Origin: a bacterium
GTDB lineage: Bacteria > Cyanobacteriota > Vampirovibrionia > Vampirovibrionales > Vampirovibrionaceae
Assembly: GCA_030429585.1 (NCBI GenBank)
Contig: JAUIEU010000001.1
Span: 677,994 to 741,993 of the forward strand
DNA: 64,000 bases
Reading direction: 5' to 3'
A program made the translations under genes and the position numbers. The notes beneath the pieces were generated by a model that searched no databases, had not been told where the DNA came from, and saw only the letters and a list, made by a program, of their open reading frames with translations. Positions 51,739 to 60,823 of this stretch are shown piece after piece. Numbering within the stretch: position 1 is the stretch's first letter; each line of letters starts with the position of its first letter.

Positions 51739-51831
51739 TGGCAGAGAGGGTGGGATTCGAACCCACGATAGAGCTATAAACCCTATAATTCCTTAGCAGG
51801 GAACCGCCTTCAGCCACTCGGCCACCTCTCC
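51739..51831 (-). tRNA. tRNA-Ser (anticodon GCU)
   Basis: Class II tRNA on the minus strand: acceptor GGAGAGG/CCTCTCT, anticodon loop CTGCTAA, a long variable arm (about 20 nt), T arm GTGGG/CCCAC with TTCGAAT, and encoded CCA. It serves AGC/AGU codons. Confidence 0.97.
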
Positions 51832-51957
51832 GCCAGTTAAGGTCATACTGCATGCCTGTTGCAAGCGTTATGAGTGGATTACAATAAACCAGAGGCGCCA
51901 CGCTCGCAACCTCTTTTCTCGTAAATCTCATTATTTATTACTTAGGAACCCGCCACA

Positions 51958-52701
51958 ATGCCCGCCAGCACCCACGCTATTGCCGCCACTATCGATCATA
52001 CCTGGCTACCCGAATGGCCCCTACAGGATATGTCTGATGACGACGTAGCCACCAAACCAACCCAGCTATGTACGGAAGCTAAAACCCACGGATTTGCTGC
52101 TGTGTGCGTTCGGCCTGCCCATGTGGCCGCTTGCGTGGCCCTGCTTGGCGGTAGCACCGTACAAGTGGCCACCGTGATTGGGTTCCCCCAGCACAAAGTA
52201 ACCCTGGGCGATGAACAACAGGCCCCCACCATTGGCAGCGTTTACCTGGAAGACAAATTGGCCGAAATAAAGCACGCCATTGCCGATGGCGCCACCGAGC
52301 TAGACGTGGTGTGGGATGTGGGCGCCTTTTTAACCGGCGCCGATTTAGGCCGCGTGGAAGGCACCCTAGCCGAATTAAAGGCCTACAAAGCCGCCGCAGG
52401 CGATACCCCCATTAAACTAATTGTAGAAATAGACCTGCTGCCAGAGTTATACCACCCGCTGGCCGCCGAGCTATGCGCCAAGGTAGGCCTAGCCATGATT
52501 AAAACCAGCACTGGCTATGTGCAAGGCGGCACAGGGGCCACCGTCGCCGCCATAGCCGCCTTTAAACAAGGCTTGGGCGATAAGTACCCTGCCGTTGGTA
52601 TTAAGGCCAGTGGCGGCGTTAAAACCCCTGCCCAGGCCAAAGCCATGGTAGCCGCTGGCGCCAACCGCATTGGCACCAGCAACGGCGTAGCATTGCTGTA
52701 G
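51958..52701 (+). CDS. deoC: Deoxyribose-phosphate aldolase
   Basis: 247 residues. AATIDHTWLPEW is the N-terminal signature, VIGFPQHKV the second block, and ELDVVWDVGAF the region with the catalytic Asp. MIKTSTGY holds the Schiff-base Lys and GIKASGGVKT the second essential Lys. It splits 2-deoxyribose-5-phosphate into glyceraldehyde-3-phosphate and acetaldehyde in nucleoside breakdown. AGGA precedes the ATG. It is convergent with queA, 2 nt between stop codons. Confidence 0.95.
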   Translation: MPASTHAIAATIDHTWLPEWPLQDMSDDDVATKPTQLCTEAKTHGFAAVCVRPAHVAACVALLGGSTVQVATVIGFPQHKVTLGDEQQAPTIGSVYLEDKLAEIKHAIADGATELDVVWDVGAFLTGADLGRVEGTLAELKAYKAAAGDTPIKLIVEIDLLPELYHPLAAELCAKVGLAMIKTSTGYVQGGTGATVAAIAAFKQGLGDKYPAVGIKASGGVKTPAQAKAMVAAGANRIGTSNGVALL

Positions 52702-52703
52702 GT

Positions 52704-53798
52704 TTAAATTATCAGCATGCAGTCGCCGTAGCTGTAAAACCGGTAATTGGTGTTAATGGCCTCGTTGTAGGCCTCTAAAATAAAGTCTCGGTCGGCAAAG
52801 GCACTCACCAGCATCATCAGCGTGCTTTTGGGCAGGTGGAAATTCGTCAGCAGCTTATCCACCACTTTAAATGGGTAACCAGGGTAGATAAACAGTTGGC
52901 TAGCGCCGGTTTCTTCGGTTAGTTGGCCACTATTATTGGTGGCCACCGTTTCCATGGTTTTACAGGCGGTGGTGCCTACAGCAAGCACACTACCCCCCTT
53001 GGCTTTGGCCGCATTAATCGCGCTTACAGCGCTGGCTGGCATGGTGTAGGTTTCCGCGTCCATCACATGGTCGGTAATGTCATCCGTCAGCACCTCGCGG
53101 AAGGTACCGGTGCTGACATTGAGGGTGAGTTCGGTAATGGCGGTGCCATTAGCTGTAATGGCATCCATCACGGCGGGGGTCATGTGCAGGCCAGCGGTGG
53201 GGGCGGCGTGGCTGCCTGGCGTTTTGGCAAACACGGTTTGGTAGGTCTCAATATCCGCCTTGGTGGCTTTACGGCCCACATACGGAGGGATAGGCATGGT
53301 ACCCGCCGCTTGAATAAAATCCTCCACGGAGTCAAACCCATCGGCTAAATTTACCCGAACCTGCATTTTGCCTTGTTGGATAGGGCTAACAATGTCGGCA
53401 GTGGTATTTAAGTTAGGGAAAACAACGTTGGTGCCTGGCAATAATTTCTTCGCTGGGCGGCACAAGGCTAACCAAGTTAAACCATCATCGCTCACTTGGT
53501 TTAAAAAGAAAATCTCCGTCACGCCTTCGCAGGGCTGGCCATCCAGCCCTATTCGGTTGCCAAATACGCGGCAGGGCAACACTTTGGTGTTGTTTAGTAC
53601 CATCACATCGTTGGGGGCTAAAAACTGGGGCAAGTCATAAAAGTTGTGATGGGAGAGCAACCGCGTTTGTCGATTAACCACCAGCATTTTAGAGTGATCG
53701 CGTTGTTCTAGCGGAAAACTGGCAATCCGCTCTCGCGGCAACTCAAAATCATAGCTAGACAGGGAAAGGAGATTAGGCGAATTTTCAATAACAGTCAT
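52704..53798 (-). CDS. queA: tRNA preQ1(34) S-adenosylmethionine ribosyltransferase-isomerase
   Basis: 364 residues, normal length. YDFELPRERIASFPLEQRD and MVLNNTKVLPCRVFG are the N-terminal family blocks; SHAAPTAGLHMT marks the centre and LLTNFHLPKSTLMMLVSAFA the C-terminal block. The enzyme makes epoxyqueuosine at the wobble position of GUN tRNAs. It is the last gene of era-orphan-queA on the minus strand, with a 4-nt gap to the orphan. Confidence 0.95.
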   Translation of the reverse strand: MTVIENSPNLLSLSSYDFELPRERIASFPLEQRDHSKMLVVNRQTRLLSHHNFYDLPQFLAPNDVMVLNNTKVLPCRVFGNRIGLDGQPCEGVTEIFFLNQVSDDGLTWLALCRPAKKLLPGTNVVFPNLNTTADIVSPIQQGKMQVRVNLADGFDSVEDFIQAAGTMPIPPYVGRKATKADIETYQTVFAKTPGSHAAPTAGLHMTPAVMDAITANGTAITELTLNVSTGTFREVLTDDITDHVMDAETYTMPASAVSAINAAKAKGGSVLAVGTTACKTMETVATNNSGQLTEETGASQLFIYPGYPFKVVDKLLTNFHLPKSTLMMLVSAFADRDFILEAYNEAINTNYRFYSYGDCMLII

Positions 53799-53802
53799 AC
53801 TT

Positions 53803-54222
53803 CTAGATTAGCTCCCATTCTTTTTCCAGACGGGTAATTTCGTCACGTAGTGGAGAAATATCAAATATCATATTATTTTTACACCAATCATCATTAAAGG
53901 ATTGTTCAAATTTTTCTATAATCTCTTTTTTAAAATGCACACTCATTTGCGAACGCTCCGAAGAGTGCAAAAAATTCGCAATATTTTTAAAATTTGACTG
54001 CCCTGAAATAGAATTCAGGCTATTTTTCCACTGTTGAATTAATTTCCGCTTTTCATCTTTTTCGCTTTGTCGTTTAAGCTCTTGCGCTCGGTACCAATTA
54101 ATAATCAGCCCGATTTTTATACCAATCCCAATCCCTATAACTCCAAAAGCAACCTCTCTCCAAGGGGGCGAGAGAAATGTCCAAACTGCAACTAAAAAAT
54201 CCCAAACATCTTTCCAGCCCAT
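53803..54222 (-). CDS. AT-rich small membrane protein between era and queA
   Basis: 139 residues, unrecognised. A tryptophan-rich start (MGWKDVWDFLVAVWTFLSPP) and one membrane helix (about 23-42) are followed by a highly charged helical region (about 45-65) and a polar C terminus with EITRLEKEWEL. The AT-rich DNA differs from era and queA on both sides, although it is spaced like an operon member (2 nt and 4 nt gaps). A recent insertion into an existing operon without disturbing it would explain this. Confidence 0.55.
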   Translation of the reverse strand: MGWKDVWDFLVAVWTFLSPPWREVAFGVIGIGIGIKIGLIINWYRAQELKRQSEKDEKRKLIQQWKNSLNSISGQSNFKNIANFLHSSERSQMSVHFKKEIIEKFEQSFNDDWCKNNMIFDISPLRDEITRLEKEWELI

Positions 54223-54224
54223 TA

Positions 54225-55148
54225 CTATTTTACTCCCATTTCACTGGCCCAACCCAGTTGTTTGAGAAATTTCGGGTCCTTGCGCCAGTTCTTCTTCACA
54301 ATCACGTTTAAGCCTAAAAAACAGTCGTTCCCTATCAGGGTTTCAATATCTTTGCGGGCGTCCGTGCCAATGGATTTAATCATTTGGCCCCCTTTACCAA
54401 TCACCATGCCTTTTTGGCTATCTTGGTCTACCACCAGGGTGGCCTCTATGCGCACCCGCTCCGGGTTGCTTTCATCAAAAGTATCAATCATCACCGCCAC
54501 GCTATGGGGCAATTCATCCTGCATTAGGCGCATTACTTTTTCGCGGATAATTTCCGCACTCATTTCCCGTAGGCGCTGGTCGGTCAGGGCGTCTTCATCA
54601 TAGTAGGCCGGGCCTTGGGGCAGTTGGCGCAGCAGGTGCTTAATAATTTGGTTGCACTGCTTACCCGTGCGCGCGCTTACCATCACACTTTGAAAGGTAG
54701 GGTAACCGGCCATTAAATCTAAATAGCTTTTTCGGTGGCGGGCTTTTTTATTTTCATCTTTGCCCAATTGGTCTAGCTTATTCAGCACTAAAAATATAAA
54801 TTTGCCCGTGGCTTTCACTTGTTCTAACACCCAAGCATCGCCCTTACCCGCCATTTGGTTTAAATCCACCACCACCATAAACATATCCGCTTCGTTCAGG
54901 GCAGCGTTGCCTTCTGCGTTTAAAAAAGTACCCAACTCATCCAAGGGCTTGCTAAAACCAGGGGTATCCAACAAGACAACCTGGCCGGTTTTGGGTACAG
55001 TAACCACACCTTTAATGCGGTGGCGCGTGGTTTGCGGCACATGGCTGGTAATGGCCACTTTTTGGCCCACCAATCGGTTTAACAGGGTGGATTTGCCTAC
55101 ATTGGGGCGACCCACCAAGCCTACAAAGCCAGAACGAAACATAACCAT
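54225..55148 (-). CDS. era: GTPase Era
   Basis: 307 residues. G1 is GRPNVGKSTL, G3 is LLDTPGF, G4 is LNKLDQ, and the KH domain has MVIGKGGQMIKSIGTDARKD. Era helps 16S rRNA processing and 30S assembly. The start near FRSGFVGLVGRPNVGKST is the usual one, with two Met in front. It heads a minus-strand operon with the orphan and queA, and is divergent from the glycosyltransferase gene with a short shared promoter region. Confidence 0.96.
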   Translation of the reverse strand: MVMFRSGFVGLVGRPNVGKSTLLNRLVGQKVAITSHVPQTTRHRIKGVVTVPKTGQVVLLDTPGFSKPLDELGTFLNAEGNAALNEADMFMVVVDLNQMAGKGDAWVLEQVKATGKFIFLVLNKLDQLGKDENKKARHRKSYLDLMAGYPTFQSVMVSARTGKQCNQIIKHLLRQLPQGPAYYDEDALTDQRLREMSAEIIREKVMRLMQDELPHSVAVMIDTFDESNPERVRIEATLVVDQDSQKGMVIGKGGQMIKSIGTDARKDIETLIGNDCFLGLNVIVKKNWRKDPKFLKQLGWASEMGVK

Positions 55149-55177
55149 CCATTCGTTTAATTAACAGCGTGTGTGTG

Positions 55178-56725
55178 ATGTTACAGCAGTTGCCCCCCAC
55201 CAAACAAGAAACCCTTCTTCCGCCCACCCGAACCCTACTGGCGGTGGCTTGCCTAATGGCGGCCCTATACACCGGCTTTGTGATTATGTATGCCAACGGG
55301 GCCCACGCCCACAGCCGCCTTAGCCGAGAGCTTTTTTTGTGGCCTAACATCCTTAGCCTAATGGTGCTGTATATGTGGGGCTACCGAACCGTGGGGCAAT
55401 TACCCCCCACCAAACAAAGCCTATGGATTGTGCTGGGCGGCATGGGGCTACTAGGCATACTGTGTTGGTGTGTTCAGCCCTTCCATAGCACGGATGTGTT
55501 TGGCTACATTAATCGAGGCTGGCAGCAGGTAGGCTACGGCACCAACCCCTACACCACCACCATTGGGCAACTGCCAGGCTGGCAAACCGACCCTATGCTG
55601 ACGAACCACTGGGTCAATAACCCCTGCCCCTATGGGTTTGGCTTTGCCCACGTGGCCCGCTGGTTGTGCCAACTAGGCAGCGGCGATAAACTCGCGACCT
55701 TGGGCTGGGTAAAGGCTAGTCATCTGTTATTGCTGTGGCTGGCCACCGGTTGGGCAGGCTGGGTACAAGCCAAGCACCATGGCATAAAAGCCACCTTAAC
55801 CACGGTGTATACCCTTGGGTGGCACCCGTTGTTATTGCTGCACCACATTGCCAACGGCCACAACGATTTATGGTTAGGCGCCCTACTCGCCGTTGCCCTT
55901 GGGGTAATGACGCTACCCAAAACGGCCTTACCAGCATTGCTCCGCCCCCTGCGCTGGGGCGTGGCCATGGCCGCATTAGTAGCCAGTGCCTTAATGAAAA
56001 TTGCCAGCATTGTGATTGTACCCGTACTGTGGATTGGGTGGTGTGCCCAAGCGGTATTTGAACAACACCACAGGAAAAAGGTGGTATTAGCCCCCATTAT
56101 TACTGTGGTTATTGGCTTACTTATCGGGTGGCCGTATTGGTTAGAGCTGGCCGATTTTAACCAAACAGGCCTAACCACCAATGCCTTGGTATCGCATGGC
56201 TCTGTGCATAGTGTGCTGCTATACGGCAGTAAAGAGGTTGCGAAACTACTGGCCAAATGGTTTAACCAGCCCTGGGGCAGCCAACACACTGTGGATTGGT
56301 TATTGGCCGCCAGCGGGTGGCTGCGCTACGGATTGCTAGCCCTGTTTGGTGCGGGCTGCACGTGGGCCGCCCTACAGTTATGGCCGCAGGCCAAGGAAAA
56401 ATCGTTACAGGCATCCACGCTATGGGGAACCGCCTTTGCCGTGTTTGTGGTGGCCTTGTGCCTAGTAAACCCTAAATTTTACCCATGGTACTTAGGCATG
56501 GTGCTGCCTGCCGCCATGGTACTACCCAACAAGCACCCGCTAAGAGGGGCCCTTTTATGGGTATCCATCGCCCAATTGCTGGGCTTTACCGTATTAGGCC
56601 AAGCCCGCATAGCAGATGCCCTAACCATGACGGTGCTGCCCATTGTGCTGTGGTGGTGGTTTACCCAGCAGCACAGCCCCCCAACAGATAAAAATAACTG
56701 TCAAATTAACGCTACAAACCCTTGA
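55178..56725 (+). CDS. GT-C membrane glycosyltransferase (GT87/MptA-like)
   Basis: 515 residues from ATG 55178, with about twelve membrane segments. The first large loop reads HSTDVFGYINRGWQQVGYGT then NPYTT, matching the D-x-x-x-Y-x(n)-G-x-N-P-Y signature of polyprenyl-phosphate-dependent mannosyltransferases and GT87 enzymes. NPKFYPWYLGMVLP near residue 435 is the other typical element. It probably adds a sugar to an envelope polymer using a lipid-linked donor. A second GT-C gene follows 57 nt later. Confidence 0.75.
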   Translation: MLQQLPPTKQETLLPPTRTLLAVACLMAALYTGFVIMYANGAHAHSRLSRELFLWPNILSLMVLYMWGYRTVGQLPPTKQSLWIVLGGMGLLGILCWCVQPFHSTDVFGYINRGWQQVGYGTNPYTTTIGQLPGWQTDPMLTNHWVNNPCPYGFGFAHVARWLCQLGSGDKLATLGWVKASHLLLLWLATGWAGWVQAKHHGIKATLTTVYTLGWHPLLLLHHIANGHNDLWLGALLAVALGVMTLPKTALPALLRPLRWGVAMAALVASALMKIASIVIVPVLWIGWCAQAVFEQHHRKKVVLAPIITVVIGLLIGWPYWLELADFNQTGLTTNALVSHGSVHSVLLYGSKEVAKLLAKWFNQPWGSQHTVDWLLAASGWLRYGLLALFGAGCTWAALQLWPQAKEKSLQASTLWGTAFAVFVVALCLVNPKFYPWYLGMVLPAAMVLPNKHPLRGALLWVSIAQLLGFTVLGQARIADALTMTVLPIVLWWWFTQQHSPPTDKNNCQINATNP

Positions 56726-56782
56726 GCCAATGCTATGCATGGTTAATACTGGTAGCCTTATTTTGAGTTGTTATGGCATTTC

Positions 56783-58543
56783 ATGATCCCGGATTCCACC
56801 ACCCAACCTGCTGCATCGCCCCTATCTCGGTTAGGGTTTTGGATAGCCATTGCCGTGCTGACGTTACTGGGGGCATGGCTACGGGCCCAAGGCTTAACAG
56901 AACGCCCCTTATGGGGGGATGAGATTTACACCATTGCCCATGCCGTGGGCCAATGGGTACCGGATTGGGTAAACCACGCCCAACAACTCCAACCCGCCGC
57001 CATCTATCAAGAAAAACTCCAGTACGTGCCACGGGCGGTTTCCTTGTTTGAAGGCCTAGACCGCACCACGAAAGTCCTTATCCATAACAACCACCCGCCC
57101 TTGTTTTTTGGGGTGATGGGGATGTGGCTACAATCCGTTGGGGTAAGCCTGCTTAGCCTGCGTTGGCCGGCCTATGCCTGCGGGGTAATCTCCATCCCCC
57201 TATTTGCCTTTTGGGCCCGTGCCCTGGCCGGCACCCGCATTGCCCTGTTTAGCACCTTGTTATGGGTATTTTCTGGCTACCAATTATTCCAAGCCCAAAA
57301 TGCCCGCCCCTATACTTTAATTACTTGCCTAGTGCTACTGGTGGCCTGGGGGTGGATACCCCTGGCTTACGGCAAGGCCCGTTACCGACAATTTTGGTGG
57401 CCCACCGTGGTTGGGGCCAGTTTACTCGCCCTTCATACCCATTATTTTAGCCTGCCCGCCATTGCTGCCCTGTGGGTTATGGGGATACTTCACTGGCCTG
57501 GGCGCACCCGAACCCCCGTGTGGATAGCCTTGGGCGTGTTGCTGCTGGGTAGCTTGCCCATTGGTTGGCTGCTATGGCAACAGTGGCAATCGCCCTTAGG
57601 GATGGGCGCTACCGGCCACTTTACCCAAGCCACCACCTGGCCCTTATACAAACTGCCAGAACTTATCTTTAGAATGGCCAACGACCACCTCATGCCCAAG
57701 CTGGATGCCAGCAAGTGGTTACTACTAGGCATGACTATTTTAACCGCCACCCTAGGCTTTAAGCACTGGTGGGCCTACCAAAAAGAAGGCTACAAAGAGC
57801 AACCCCAGTGGCTTAGCCCCAAATGGGTATGGCCCCTGGCCTGGTTTGTGGGGGTGTTTGGCTTCCAGGTAATACTGGATATGCTAAGCCACGGCAACAG
57901 CTTAACCGTGCGCCGCTATACCCTGCTGGCCGCCCCTGCCACCACCTTGCTGGTTACCCTAATGGCGGCTTGGTTACCCAGACACATTGGTTTGGCCCTT
58001 AACGGCAGCCAAAGCACAAGCGGCAACGGCCTGGGGCGCTTTATTTTTAACAACCGTGGCCTATTGTTTAGCGTCTTAATGGCCGTGTTAATTAGTATGG
58101 CCGCCATTAACGGTTGGCAAGTGGCCCAACGCAACACCTTTGCCAACCCCGATTTACGCCTGGCCGCCCGCATGGTGGGGCAGCAGCCCAGCCGAATCCC
58201 GGTGTATGTGTGGCCTGGCAATGTGCGGTTGTTAAGCGCCGCCTGGTACCTGCCTGCGGAAACCCCCATGGCCACCTTTACCCCCAAACAAGGGCTGCCC
58301 ACCCAACCCAGCTTTGAAGGCGCCGACCTATATAACGCTTGGGTACTGTGGATTAAACCCTCGGGCTCTGCCCTTAAAAAAGCCAAAGCCAAGCTAGCCG
58401 CCCAAGGCTGGCAACAAGTGCAATTTTCGCCAGCAGATAAAGCCGCCTTACACCAACGCGGCGTGGCCTTATGGCAACTTACCAAGCCCATGCCAACCAC
58501 CACCGCAGGCACTAATACACCTAGTGCTACACCAAGCCCTTAA
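56783..58543 (+). CDS. GT-C membrane glycosyltransferase, ArnT/PMT-like
   Basis: 586 residues from ATG 56783, with about ten membrane segments in the first 460 residues and a soluble C-terminal domain (about 470-560). The first loop has RPLWGDEIYTIAHA, giving the acidic pair (Asp-Glu) used as catalytic base in GT-C enzymes, and NNHPPLFF further on is typical of the PMT_2 family. Glycosylation of lipid or protein on the outer face of the inner membrane is likely. The Thr/Pro tail is low complexity. Its 3' end overlaps the convergent nucleotidase gene by 4 nt. Confidence 0.8.
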   Translation: MIPDSTTQPAASPLSRLGFWIAIAVLTLLGAWLRAQGLTERPLWGDEIYTIAHAVGQWVPDWVNHAQQLQPAAIYQEKLQYVPRAVSLFEGLDRTTKVLIHNNHPPLFFGVMGMWLQSVGVSLLSLRWPAYACGVISIPLFAFWARALAGTRIALFSTLLWVFSGYQLFQAQNARPYTLITCLVLLVAWGWIPLAYGKARYRQFWWPTVVGASLLALHTHYFSLPAIAALWVMGILHWPGRTRTPVWIALGVLLLGSLPIGWLLWQQWQSPLGMGATGHFTQATTWPLYKLPELIFRMANDHLMPKLDASKWLLLGMTILTATLGFKHWWAYQKEGYKEQPQWLSPKWVWPLAWFVGVFGFQVILDMLSHGNSLTVRRYTLLAAPATTLLVTLMAAWLPRHIGLALNGSQSTSGNGLGRFIFNNRGLLFSVLMAVLISMAAINGWQVAQRNTFANPDLRLAARMVGQQPSRIPVYVWPGNVRLLSAAWYLPAETPMATFTPKQGLPTQPSFEGADLYNAWVLWIKPSGSALKKAKAKLAAQGWQQVQFSPADKAALHQRGVALWQLTKPMPTTTAGTNTPSATPSP

Positions 58544-60309
58544 CCCAACGCTGTGACAAAGGGGTTAGCCGATGGAGTGCCATAAGTACGCTGAACCAAG
58601 GTGGTTAATTTATGTAAATCCGGCAGTGGCACCGGCGTGGCCGCACTAGGGTCTGCCTTAATGGTTAAACGGTCGTCTAACATAAGGGTAATGGGGGTAT
58701 TCGGCGGGCCCTTCTTCTGCACGGTTTCTAAAAACACCTGCTTTATCCCCTTGCCCATATGGGTGGCAATTGGTAGCACCAACGGGGTAAATTCTTTTTT
58801 ATTGCTCACCATGTAATCATCGGCAGCCACCGTATACGTTTTGCTTGCATTCAGGGGTTCCCACTGGCCTTGCGGGTTTTGCCACATCGCTTTCGTTACC
58901 TTGCCCAGTTTTTCATCCATGGTGATGCGTAGATTTTTACTGGTTTGCAACAAACTAGGGTGGGGGTCGTGGCGTTGCACACTCTCTTTCGCCGAAATAT
59001 TTAACGCCTCTAAAATTTGCTGGCCGGTGGCCTTAACCACCACTAATTCATCTTTAAACGGAAACAGGGTGCCTAGCTGATGATCATAAAACGGCCCTGC
59101 TTCAATGTTATCTCGTGCGATAGACGACCGAAACAAGCCAATATCCGCACCGGTTTCTTGCCTCATAGCATCTGCCATAAATTGGGCCACCGGGTTAGGC
59201 TCATACATAATGCGGGTATTATCCACAGCACGGGTAAAGGTAGCCACCTGCTTGGCATGGCCATAGGCCTTATCTAATACCGCATCTGCCCTCGGGTCTC
59301 GAGGGAAACCTGCCACCGGCAACATGGTGTTATCCACCTCGGCCACCGTGTTATCTGGCCCCAAGGTTAGCTGCAACTGGCCAATCAACTTACCCGCATG
59401 GCCTGCCTGCACAATGTACACTGGCTTGCCATCTGTGCCCAACACCATATTGGGCTTATTGGCCCCGTGGTACTGGTGGCTAGGGTCTTTTAACGTCATG
59501 CCCCACAATTCATCGTGGCTATGGCCGCCCACAATCGCCGTTAGGCCCTGGGTCCGCTTGGCCAATTCGGCTTCTTTGTCATAGCCCATATGGGATTCTA
59601 AAATAACCGCCTGGGCCCCAGCGCGTTTTAACGCATCTATTTGCTGTTGCACCACCGCGATAGTTTTATCCAAGTTAAACTCTTGCATCCCCTGCAAGTC
59701 ACTTTCCAGCATCTTTACGGTATGAAGATCCGGCGTAGTGACCCCAATCAATCCCACGTTAAGGGCGGGCTGGTTAGGGCCAGCAGGGTATTTCATTAGG
59801 CGAGGTTGCAAGCTCACATCACCCACCTTTACCAAATTCCACAGTTCGTTTTGGGGCGGCAAGGTTACGTTACTAATGAGGGTGGGGAAGCGCGGATCGA
59901 TATGTTGCTCGCCCACCACAAAGTTATGGATACCCAAATCACTCTCGTGGTTACCGTATGCGGTAGAATCCAGGCCCATTAGGTTCATCTGCTGGAGTTC
60001 CACTTCCCAATCTTTTTCGCTTTTACCAATGTGGTTATCGCCACCACTTAGCCTGATTACTTGGCTACCATCCGCCTGGGCCTGCTGGGCCAATTGGTTA
60101 AACGCCGTCACATAGTGTGGCATTTTCCGCGGTTTACCATGGATATCGTTGTAATACAGAATGGTTAGTTTTTTAGGCGGTGGGGCCGTGGGCTTAAAGC
60201 TATCGATGGTGGGTTGTACTAGCGGCTGGTAGGGTTGCATAACGCTACTAGCAGAGGGCATTAAACCCACTGGTGGATAAGGCGTGGCGTTGAAGTTGTT
60301 AGAAACCAT
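58540..60309 (-). CDS. 5'-nucleotidase/UshA-type metallophosphoesterase
   Basis: 589 residues. LTILYYNDIHGK (His/Asp metal ligands), LSGGDNHIGKSEKD (GD motif, D-x(n)-GD), STAYGNHESD (GNHE) and LESHMGYDKEAELAKRT followed by VGGHSHDEL (GHxH) define the N-terminal metal domain. The C-terminal domain (about 385-560) follows the 5_nucleotid_C pattern (LGTLFPFKDELVVVKATGQQ). The family is usually periplasmic, but no signal peptide is visible: the first 45 residues are polar and Pro-rich. The substrate could be nucleotides or UDP-sugars. Confidence 0.87.
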   Translation of the reverse strand: MVSNNFNATPYPPVGLMPSASSVMQPYQPLVQPTIDSFKPTAPPPKKLTILYYNDIHGKPRKMPHYVTAFNQLAQQAQADGSQVIRLSGGDNHIGKSEKDWEVELQQMNLMGLDSTAYGNHESDLGIHNFVVGEQHIDPRFPTLISNVTLPPQNELWNLVKVGDVSLQPRLMKYPAGPNQPALNVGLIGVTTPDLHTVKMLESDLQGMQEFNLDKTIAVVQQQIDALKRAGAQAVILESHMGYDKEAELAKRTQGLTAIVGGHSHDELWGMTLKDPSHQYHGANKPNMVLGTDGKPVYIVQAGHAGKLIGQLQLTLGPDNTVAEVDNTMLPVAGFPRDPRADAVLDKAYGHAKQVATFTRAVDNTRIMYEPNPVAQFMADAMRQETGADIGLFRSSIARDNIEAGPFYDHQLGTLFPFKDELVVVKATGQQILEALNISAKESVQRHDPHPSLLQTSKNLRITMDEKLGKVTKAMWQNPQGQWEPLNASKTYTVAADDYMVSNKKEFTPLVLPIATHMGKGIKQVFLETVQKKGPPNTPITLMLDDRLTIKADPSAATPVPLPDLHKLTTLVQRTYGTPSANPFVTALG

Positions 60310-60392
60310 GAGAAAATAATTAACCGCAGCAAAAATGGCAACACTACTATAACGCGCGTCATGCTTAAAAATTGTGCGTTATAGGCGGCCTA

Positions 60393-60800
60393 TTACTTAT
60401 CCGCGTCAGCGTCAAACGTTAACGAGAGTGAATTAACGCAATACCGCTGCCCGGTGGGCTGGGGGCCATCATCAAACACGTGGCCTAGGTGGGCACCGCA
60501 TTGGCTGCATAAAATTTCTGTGCGGGGGCGCCCCGGTATGCTAGGGTCGGGGGCGGTGGCAATCGCTTTATCATCAATCGCTTGCCAAAAACTAGGCCAG
60601 CCGCAGCCGCTTTCGTACTTGCCGGTAGTCGTAAACAGCGGTGCATTACAGCACACGCAAGCAAAGGTACCTGCCCCATCTACCTTTAAATACTCGCCGC
60701 TAAAGGGGGCTTCCGTGCCTTTTTCTTGGGTAACGTGGTACTGCTCGGGGGTCAGCTTCGCCTTCAGTTCCGCATCCGTTAGGGCGTTGGTCATGGTCAT
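60393..60800 (-). CDS. msrB: Peptide methionine-R-sulfoxide reductase
   Basis: 135 residues. The zinc Cys pairs are CVCC and CSQC, SGCGWPSFW is the substrate pocket, and RYCVNSLSL holds the catalytic Cys. The recycling Cys position and the GHVFDDGP element are present. It reduces Met-R-sulfoxide in proteins. A second ATG two codons in is better placed behind GGATG. It is 23 nt after murJ on the same strand and may be co-transcribed. Confidence 0.95.
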   Translation of the reverse strand: MTMTNALTDAELKAKLTPEQYHVTQEKGTEAPFSGEYLKVDGAGTFACVCCNAPLFTTTGKYESGCGWPSFWQAIDDKAIATAPDPSIPGRPRTEILCSQCGAHLGHVFDDGPQPTGQRYCVNSLSLTFDADADK

Positions 60801-60823
60801 CCGTTAAATCCTCAATCACAAGA

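Noticed and set aside
51731-51931. 66-codon minus-strand frame
   Set aside because: It is a read-through of the tRNA-Ser gene.
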